Notes under the pieces: model-generated
Databases searched by the model: none
What the model was told of the DNA's origin: nothing
What the model saw: only the letters and a program-made list of their open reading frames with translations
Translations under genes and position numbers: made by a program
Part shown: in pieces, positions 58,483 through 64,000 of the stretch
How positions within the stretch are numbered: the first letter of the stretch is position 1
How the letters are laid out: every line of letters begins with the position of its first letter
Origin: Paenibacillus woosongensis
GTDB taxonomy: Bacteria; Bacillota; Bacilli; Paenibacillales; Paenibacillaceae
DNA: 64,000 nt
Direction of reading: 5' to 3'
NCBI RefSeq assembly: GCF_009725165.1
Contig: NZ_WNZW01000011.1
Span: 1 to 64,000, forward strand

Positions 58483-59421
58483 ATGGAAAAACCACTAGGC
58501 TATACTGCTCCATCGGATTCCCCTGCGTTGTCCGTGAGACCAACTCCTCCGGGAGAAACGGCAACTTGGAAAGATTTCATAGCCTTAACGAAACCGGGGA
58601 TTATCCGCTCTAACGTCATTGCGGTATTTGCCGGGTTTTGGCTGGCCTCTCAATGGGATTTGCAATATGGGAAATTAATCTGGACGATACTGGGAGCCGT
58701 TCTTGTAATGGCTTCATCTTGTGTGTTCAACAATTATTTCGACCGTGACTTCGACATGAAGATGGAGCGGACGAAGAAGCGGGCTTTGCCTACCGGCAAA
58801 CTGTCGCCGCGGATCGTATTATGGTATGCGATCATTCTCGGCATATTTGGTTTAGCAGTGCTGTTCAGCTTCTCCGGCCTGCTCGCAGGATTGTTCGGCG
58901 CTGTAGGGATGTTCGTCTACGTCGTCGTGTACACGTTGTGGCTGAAGCGTACGTCGACCTGGAGCACCTCGATTGGTGCAATTTCAGGAGCAATGCCGCC
59001 GGTGATCGGCTATGTGGCCGTTACGGGCAAGGTGGATCTGGGAGCCTGGCTGTTGTTTGCGCTCCTGTTCTTGTGGCAGCCTCCGCACTTCTGGGCGCTC
59101 GGCATCCGCCGGGTCGAGGAATACCGGGCAGCCGGTTATCCGCTGCTTCCAGTCGTCAAAGGAATTCCAAGAACAAAGCTGCAGATGATTCCATATCTTG
59201 TTCTGCTGCTTCCAATACCTGTATTAATGTACGTTTACGGTTATACGGGGATCTGGTTTCTGATTATCGGAGAGGCGTTGTCCGTCATCTGGCTGTATAT
59301 GGCGCTTAAAGGCATTCGTTCGCAGGATGATGATACCTGGGCCAAGAAAGTGTTCATCTTCTCCGTGAATTATTTGACGATCAGCTTGATCGTGATGATT
59401 CTAGACACCGTCCGGATCTAA
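58483..59421 (+). CDS. ctaB: protoheme IX farnesyltransferase (heme O synthase)
   Basis: This 312-residue UbiA-family membrane enzyme attaches a farnesyl group to heme B to make heme O, the precursor of heme A for cytochrome oxidase. The prenyl-diphosphate site is visible in 'NNYFDRDFDMKMERTKKRAL' (~86-105), and the second conserved loop is 'FLWQPPHFWALGIRR'. About nine membrane segments are present. ATAGGAGGAAGATATAACGC precedes the ATG. A Sco copper chaperone gene follows by 37 bp; the oxidase genes themselves are not in the window. Confidence 0.95.
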   Translation: MEKPLGYTAPSDSPALSVRPTPPGETATWKDFIALTKPGIIRSNVIAVFAGFWLASQWDLQYGKLIWTILGAVLVMASSCVFNNYFDRDFDMKMERTKKRALPTGKLSPRIVLWYAIILGIFGLAVLFSFSGLLAGLFGAVGMFVYVVVYTLWLKRTSTWSTSIGAISGAMPPVIGYVAVTGKVDLGAWLLFALLFLWQPPHFWALGIRRVEEYRAAGYPLLPVVKGIPRTKLQMIPYLVLLLPIPVLMYVYGYTGIWFLIIGEALSVIWLYMALKGIRSQDDDTWAKKVFIFSVNYLTISLIVMILDTVRI

Positions 59422-59458
59422 CCGGTTTGACAGCAAAGGAAATGATGGAGGCACTGTA

Positions 59459-60058
59459 ATGACCTTGTTAAAAAAATATAAATGGACATGGATCATGCTG
59501 GCAATCTGCGTGATCCTGGCCGGATATTTGCTGTGGAGCTCCTTCGCTAAACCAAAGCTTCCGGTAATCGGCACCGTTGCTCCGTTCTCGTTGGAGAACG
59601 TGGACGGCAACAACGTGGCGCTTGAGGATACGAACGGGAAGGTAAGGCTGTTCTATTTCTTCTTCTCCAACTGTCCGGACGTATGCCCGGTTACGACCTT
59701 AAGGCTTTCCCAGGTGCAGGACGAACTGAAGGAGAAGGGATTGTTCGGCGAGGATGCGACGATCGTGTCGGTGACCTTTGATCCGGAGAGGGATACGAGG
59801 GAGCGGCTTAAGGAATTTGGCGATAAATTCAAGGCGGATTATTCCGGCTGGTATTTTTTACGGGGAGATCAGCAGCAGGTTATCGATTTGGCGATGAACT
59901 CATTTAAAATACTAGTGAACCAGGACAGGGACGGCAACTTTGTCCACATGGATCTAATAGGGCTTGTCGACCGCAAGGGGAACATTCGCGAAATGTTCCG
60001 TCCTGATGCTACCGCAGAGGAAATTGCGAGTGTCGTGGCGAGATTGGCGAAGGAATAA
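59459..60058 (+). CDS. Sco-family copper chaperone for cytochrome oxidase
   Basis: This 199-residue thioredoxin-fold protein has one N-terminal anchor ('WTWIMLAICVILAGYLLWSS') and the copper site Cys72-x3-Cys76 in 'NCPDVCPVT' plus His163 in 'FVHMD'. It delivers copper to the CuA site of oxidase on the outer membrane face. The gene sits behind ctaB, linking both cofactors of the oxidase. AATGATGGAGGCACTGTA precedes the ATG. Confidence 0.95.
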   Translation: MTLLKKYKWTWIMLAICVILAGYLLWSSFAKPKLPVIGTVAPFSLENVDGNNVALEDTNGKVRLFYFFFSNCPDVCPVTTLRLSQVQDELKEKGLFGEDATIVSVTFDPERDTRERLKEFGDKFKADYSGWYFLRGDQQQVIDLAMNSFKILVNQDRDGNFVHMDLIGLVDRKGNIREMFRPDATAEEIASVVARLAKE

Positions 60059-60062
60059 GGAC

Positions 60063-60410
60063 TTATGCGAAGCCGGGCGGGGGATAGTTGATGTAATCCT
60101 CCAGCCCGGCTTTTTCTAATTGCGCGATCAGGTATTCTTCCGGCGTTCCTTCCACCCCGGCGTAGCCTCTTCTGGTATAAATATGCCCGGCATCGGGAAA
60201 CGCATCGCGAAGTATTCCGCGAATTCGCTTGCCGGAGGAATCATTATCCATAAACAGGAATACCTCGTCATCTCTAATCTGCTTGCGAAGCGACTCCAAT
60301 TTCAAGGAGTTCAAAGTGCCGAAAGTGCACAGAATCGTTATTTCCTCGCTGAGTATGCGCCGCAGCTTGCTCCGGTCGTTCTTTCCTTCAACAATGATGT
60401 AGATCGACAA
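60063..60410 (-). CDS. small Toprim-domain protein
   Basis: This 115-residue protein is essentially one Toprim domain: the Glu in 'YIIVEGKND' and the Asp pair in 'VFLFMDNDSSGKRIR' form the metal site used by primases, topoisomerases and RNase M5. It resembles the stand-alone DnaG-primase-like/OLD Toprim proteins of Firmicutes; the substrate is unknown. The start is probably the TTG at 60410 behind GAGGTG; a GTG at 60419 lies inside that site. It converges with the sco gene, leaving 4 bp between stops. Confidence 0.82.
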   Translation of the reverse strand: MSIYIIVEGKNDRSKLRRILSEEITILCTFGTLNSLKLESLRKQIRDDEVFLFMDNDSSGKRIRGILRDAFPDAGHIYTRRGYAGVEGTPEEYLIAQLEKAGLEDYINYPPPGFA

Positions 60411-60512
60411 TAGGATCACCTCTGGCTGGATGTTATCGATAAGAATGGCGGATAGTATCAGATCCCCTCTAGTGTATACCGCAACAACAGATCATGCAAA
60501 ACCGAACCAAAG

Positions 60513-60540
60513 CAAACGGCCTGCCAACGGCAGACCGCGA
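60513..60540 (-). terminator. terminator of the YjcZ-like gene
   Basis: Read leftward: CGGTCTGCC-GTT-GGCAGGCCG followed by TTTGCTTT. Confidence 0.65.
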
Positions 60541-60558
60541 TAGTGAAGCGCAATTGTT

Positions 60559-60681
60559 TTAGAACAGAGGAGCTCGCAGGATGATCACCAGTAAAATGTA
60601 CAGTACAAGGATGACGCCCGTCGATGTCCAGAAACCGCCCGGTGCAATCGGTCCGGGTCCGCAAGCAGCGATATTGCCCAT
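60559..60681 (-). CDS. YjcZ-like small sporulation membrane peptide
   Basis: This 40-residue peptide begins with a Gly/Pro/Ala-rich segment ('GNIAACGPGPIAPGGF') and ends in one membrane span ('GVILVLYILLVIIL'), the layout of YjcZ-type peptides in spore-formers. GTGAGGTGAAATAA precedes the ATG and a terminator follows. A mother-cell-type -10, CATAGTATA (matching CATANNNTA), lies on the same strand at 60731-60723; its -35 is unclear. Late sporulation expression is inferred. Confidence 0.75.
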   Translation of the reverse strand: MGNIAACGPGPIAPGGFWTSTGVILVLYILLVIILRAPLF

Positions 60682-60830
60682 TTATTTCACCTCACTTTCG
60701 CCAACTGTCGGTGACTACACGTTATACTATGTGCATTCGTCGCCATTGCACTGTGCAGCAGCCTAAAGCTTGGAAAAGAAGCCATGGGAAACACGGGACC
60801 GGATCCGCCGAGCACCGCTGCCATTCGAAA

Positions 60831-62000
60831 TTAGCGGAGGTTTGTAGGCGTGGGCAGCGGGGGAAGGCTTAGACCCTTTTTGCGCGCTGGCGGCACCAGG
60901 ATAATGACGCTCATCAAGAGCAGGAAGGCGGCAAAATAGGGAGAAAACGAGCCGTGTATCGACCCGGCGGCAATGGGACCAACGAAGGAACCTACCGACA
61001 TGGCGATCGATTGCAGGGAGAATACCGTTCCTAGCCTCTCTCCGCCGCTCAGATCAATGAACAGGGATGACATCGCAGGATATACAACGCCTTTGGCAAT
61101 CCCGAGCGCGAATAGCGACATAGCGAGCGGAACGGTATCCAGGGCCGCAAGGGAGAAGAAAGACAGGGCGAGGCCCAATATTCCTAGATGTGTCCGCAAG
61201 TAGGGGGAGTAGTGGCTAAGAAACAGCATCGACAGTGTAACCAAGGCTCCCAGGCTGATGATCGAAAAATGGATGCCAGTATGCATAATCCCTTCCGTGC
61301 CTCCGAGCTGCAGCGGGAGCTCGAAGAACAATATCCCCTGCGAACAGGAAACGGCGAAGGGCAATAAGAAATACCTGAAGGGAATCACCTGAAACACTGC
61401 GGGCCCGTGTTCGTTCTTGAGAACGGCCTCTGTGCTTCGAATGCCTGTAGGGCGGGGCTCATGAACCATGAATATGGCGATGATCCCCGTGACGATCAGC
61501 AGCCAGCCCAGTGACTGGAAGGTCATGGCGTAGCCGCTTTGCGCGACTAGAAAGGCGCCAGCTGCAGGGGAGACAACAGAGGCGAGTGTATGCACTACGC
61601 CATGTCCGGCCATCAGCTTGCCTTGGCCGACAGGATCTTTAGATAGCGAAGCGAGCAGAGCCAGACAGGCTGGAGACAAAAACGCCAGCACAAAACCGCT
61701 GATCGAGCGGAGAACAAGGAGCTGCCACGGCTCAGTAACCTGAGCCTGCAGCAGCAGAATGATTCCGGCGGAGATCAGGCTGAAGATCATGTAGCCTTTG
61801 CTCCCGTGTTTGTCGACCCCCTGTCCGGCAATCAGGTTGCCGGGCAGATGCGTGAGCGCGTAAATTCCCATCATCCAGCCGATGAACACGGGAGCAGCGC
61901 CTATGGAAAGGGCGAAGGGGGTTAGAATCGGGTATTGCGCATGCAAATCAAAGAAAGCGAGGAACAAAAAAAAGTAGAGCCAAAATGCCATTTTCATCAT
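60831..62000 (-). CDS. major facilitator superfamily transporter
   Basis: This 389-residue protein has 12 hydrophobic segments and MFS hallmarks: the TM2-3 loop 'GNLIAGQGVDKHGSKGYMIF' (motif A) and the matching loop in the second half ('SLFIDLSGGERLGTVFSLQS'). It is in the size range of drug or metabolite exporters; the substrate cannot be told. CAGGAGGCAAGGT precedes the two adjacent ATGs. Monocistronic. Confidence 0.9.
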   Translation of the reverse strand: MMKMAFWLYFFLFLAFFDLHAQYPILTPFALSIGAAPVFIGWMMGIYALTHLPGNLIAGQGVDKHGSKGYMIFSLISAGIILLLQAQVTEPWQLLVLRSISGFVLAFLSPACLALLASLSKDPVGQGKLMAGHGVVHTLASVVSPAAGAFLVAQSGYAMTFQSLGWLLIVTGIIAIFMVHEPRPTGIRSTEAVLKNEHGPAVFQVIPFRYFLLPFAVSCSQGILFFELPLQLGGTEGIMHTGIHFSIISLGALVTLSMLFLSHYSPYLRTHLGILGLALSFFSLAALDTVPLAMSLFALGIAKGVVYPAMSSLFIDLSGGERLGTVFSLQSIAMSVGSFVGPIAAGSIHGSFSPYFAAFLLLMSVIILVPPARKKGLSLPPLPTPTNLR

Positions 62001-62245
62001 ACCTTGCCTCCTGAGTAATTCCCTTATGCTCTACTTGTACGTTGCAGGGGACGAACTTATACCCTTTTAAATCACAGTCTGTCCGTAATCCTGGAATACT
62101 TGGAAATATAACGAGGGTTAGCTGACATCGCTTAGGCCGATCATGTATAATAACTTACACTGTGGAATCCTACAAATTTGAGATGAAACTAAGTGCGGCT
62201 TTGATACGTTTAATTAAGAGAAAATGAGACGGTAGAGGTGTAGAA

Positions 62246-62689
62246 ATGATGGATGTACAGGTATGGACTGAATTTCTGAAGCAAAATTGGCTCGTGATTG
62301 TCATTGCGCTGGTCGTGTTGCTTCTCGTCGTAAATTTAGTAAAGACGGTTGTGAAGTGGGCGCTGGTTCTCGTTATTGCCGCTTTTATAGTTATTTACAG
62401 CGGCATTTCGCTGAAGGATATCGGGGATGCCGTTAGCACGGTAAAGGATCAGGCGGTGGAATACAGCAGAAATGAAGTGCTGAACGCGATGAAGAATGAA
62501 GCCAAGGACGCAAAATGGGTTCAGAACGGCGACGGAACCTTTACGATCACTACCCCAAACCTGGAAGTGACCGGGACGCTGGGAAAAGACAAGGTGAAGG
62601 TCGCGTTTCGCGGTGTCTCCCTAGGCGAATGGAAAATGAACGATACGCTTGAAGCCTTCGTCCAAGAGGCACAGAAACACGCAAAATAA
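62246..62689 (+). CDS. membrane protein of unknown function
   Basis: This 147-residue protein has two close hydrophobic segments ('LVIVIALVVLLLVVNLV' and 'ALVLVIAAFIVIYSGISL', ~15-55) and a soluble C-terminal half with a small beta-rich domain ('NGDGTFTITTPNLEVTGTLG'). I recognise no family. GGTAGAGGTGTAGAA precedes the ATG. The CvpA/transglutaminase gene starts 20 bp later, so they probably work together at the membrane. Confidence 0.7.
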   Translation: MMDVQVWTEFLKQNWLVIVIALVVLLLVVNLVKTVVKWALVLVIAAFIVIYSGISLKDIGDAVSTVKDQAVEYSRNEVLNAMKNEAKDAKWVQNGDGTFTITTPNLEVTGTLGKDKVKVAFRGVSLGEWKMNDTLEAFVQEAQKHAK

Positions 62690-62709
62690 TATGACGACAG
62701 GGGGCGGAC

Positions 62710-63861
62710 ATGACGGAAATCTGGATAGACGGGTTGCGGGAATACAACATGATTTCCGCCTTGCTCATGCTCATTATGGCTATTTCAATACTGCAAGGCC
62801 TGCTGCGGGGGGCTTCCCGCTCGGCAGGCCGGCTTTTTACGCTTTTTAGCGGCGGGCTGCTGTCACTGCTCAGCTTGGTGTTCTCTGTTCCGTTTACGAT
62901 GTGGATCGCTCCGAGGGTGCAGCAGTGGCTAAGCGGCTATGCCCCGCCTTTGCGGGAGCTGTCGAAATGGGAGCAGCTTTACTATACGTTAGTTACGGCG
63001 GTAAAGGATTTTCCGTTAATGCGCTTTGCCGTTGTATTCATACTCAGTTACTGGCTAATTCGTTCGATCATGGGGCTTGTCTGCGCCTTTGCATTCGGGA
63101 GCGATTCCTTATTCGGACGGATTGCTTCGGGCCGTGAAGGAACTGCATCGTGGCTCAGCCGCCTAGCGGGAGCTGGAATCGGCGGGGTCATAGGAGCTGC
63201 GCGCTGCCTGATGGTTATCGCAGTGTTGTTCATCCTGGTGACCTTGTTTCCGAACAGCAGCTTCAGCCGTTACGTTGAGGCCTCTCCCGTATACCAGCAG
63301 GGAGCCCGGACCGTTATCGAGCCTCTTACCGGTGAACTGATCAAGGACAAGCTTCCGGTATTTACCCGGGGAGTCGGGGAGGAGCTAGAGGGCATTCTGC
63401 AGCGGCGCTACGAGGTTATCGATGCAGAAATTCCCCGTGACATTGAACAGACTGCAGCCGCAATCACGGTAGGGGCAAGGAGCGACGAGGAGAAGGCGCG
63501 CCTGCTCTATGAATGGATCGGGACAAGAGTAGCCTATGATTACGATAAGGTCCGGGATTATGAGGAGAAGGGCATTTGGAACGAGCAGACGCCGCAAATG
63601 ACCTATGACAGCAAGCGGGGAGTGTGCATCGATTATTCCCGGTTGTATGCGGTGATGGCCCGCTCGCTGGGGCTGCAGGTCAAAGTCGTAACGGGGCTTG
63701 GATACGACGGCCGCGGCGGCTATGGTCCTCATGCCTGGAATGAGGTATATCTGTCCGAGAAGGACGCATGGGTTCCGTTGGACGCGACCTGGGCAAGGAG
63801 TGGGGACTGGTTCAATCCGCCCGCATTTAACGATACCCATATCGCGGATAAAGTAATATAA
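62710..63861 (+). CDS. CvpA-like membrane domain fused to a transglutaminase-like domain
   Basis: This 383-residue protein has five or six N-terminal membrane segments (~15-185) that resemble CvpA-family proteins ('LRGASRSAGRLFTLFSGGLL', 'LAGAGIGGVIGAARCLMVIA'). The C-terminal transglutaminase-like domain (~265-383) has a complete triad: Cys306 in 'GVCIDYSRLY', His341 in 'HAWNEV' and Asp358 in 'LDATWA'. Such domains act as proteases or cross-linkers at the cell surface. ACAGGGGGCGGAC precedes the ATG. The fusion and the paired unknown gene point to an envelope function, still undefined. Confidence 0.85.
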   Translation: MTEIWIDGLREYNMISALLMLIMAISILQGLLRGASRSAGRLFTLFSGGLLSLLSLVFSVPFTMWIAPRVQQWLSGYAPPLRELSKWEQLYYTLVTAVKDFPLMRFAVVFILSYWLIRSIMGLVCAFAFGSDSLFGRIASGREGTASWLSRLAGAGIGGVIGAARCLMVIAVLFILVTLFPNSSFSRYVEASPVYQQGARTVIEPLTGELIKDKLPVFTRGVGEELEGILQRRYEVIDAEIPRDIEQTAAAITVGARSDEEKARLLYEWIGTRVAYDYDKVRDYEEKGIWNEQTPQMTYDSKRGVCIDYSRLYAVMARSLGLQVKVVTGLGYDGRGGYGPHAWNEVYLSEKDAWVPLDATWARSGDWFNPPAFNDTHIADKVI

Positions 63862-63959
63862 GAGAGAAGTCCGGACCGGCCAGCACTTGAAATGACAGTA
63901 AGCCGGTATGCTACAATAAAGGTATCAACGTTCGAACATAAGAAAGCGAGATTTCGGCC

Positions 63960-64000
63960 ATGAAAAAAGTGTATTCAGATGATCCGCGCGAGCAGGAAAT
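63960..64000 (+). CDS. start of a gene cut by the window end
   Basis: An ATG at 63960 opens a frame that reads MKKVYSDDPREQE to the last base. An extended -10 (TATGCTACAAT, 63908-63918) lies about 40 bp upstream. The ribosome-binding site is weak ('gaaagcgag'). Too short to identify. Confidence 0.5.
   Translation, partial: MKKVYSDDPREQE

Overview
The window comes from the chromosome of an endospore-forming, low-to-moderate G+C Gram-positive, most likely Paenibacillus or a close relative. Spore genes support this (sspI, an alpha/beta SASP gene under a consensus sigma-G promoter, a ger operon, ylbJ, yunB, a YjcZ-like peptide). So do strong AGGAGG ribosome-binding sites, frequent GTG/TTG starts, a T-box leader, LiaFSR-type regulation, an SLH protein, and Bacillus-like gene order (the 16-tRNA cluster, sspI with trmH, nadK/yjbI/pepF, lipA/lytH/yunB/yutD). 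No phage, transposon or CRISPR array is visible, and most of the window is core chromosome.

Region 1 (1-2120): the 3' end of a 23S rRNA gene, no recognisable 5S gene, then 16 tRNA genes in the same order as the Bacillus subtilis trnD cluster. Region 2 (2225-10594): an aldo/keto reductase; a leftward arm with two small membrane proteins and an orphan KhtT-type regulator; and the rightward Mrp Na+/H+ antiporter operon, with mrpA and mrpB fused. The two arms diverge from promoters that share one -35 region. Region 3 (10957-15683): a hybrid Lia/Psp envelope-stress operon in the order LiaI-like, PspA, PspC, PspA, LiaF, LiaS, LiaR. Region 4 (15702-22151): a sigma-G ger operon in B-A-C order, ywmB and zwf.

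Region 5 (22346-28717): a flavoprotein/ferredoxin pair behind a possible attenuator, a nitroreductase, prfC, sspI, ktrA and a TrmH-type methyltransferase. Region 6 (28868-33422): a secreted multidomain subtilase with a downstream SLH protein, and a metallo-beta-lactamase-fold hydrolase. Region 7 (33668-39937): a metal block. copZ, copA and a His/Met-rich secreted protein follow a CsoR-type operator. A CDF exporter and an ArsR repressor diverge around a CzrA-like operator. A small siroheme/Fe-S reductase-like protein has its own CsoR-type box.

Region 8 (40102-54488): nadE, a UvrD-like helicase, yunB, a LytH-like peptidase, lipA, yutD, an S41 peptidase, nadK, ylbJ, a truncated globin, a DUF2225 protein, yycC with a Cys-rich partner, and pepF. 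Region 9 (54936-64000): an unknown protein, the SASP, an aldose epimerase, T-box/trpS, ctaB with a Sco copper chaperone, a Toprim protein, a YjcZ-like peptide, an MFS transporter, an unknown membrane protein, a CvpA-like/transglutaminase fusion and the start of one more gene.

The best candidates for undescribed biology are the CsoR-type control of the small siroheme-like protein, the hybrid Lia/Psp operon, the shared divergent promoters with a hairpin-embedded ribosome-binding site upstream of mrp, and the attenuated flavoprotein/ferredoxin module. Everything here was read by eye; no similarity search or folding program was run.
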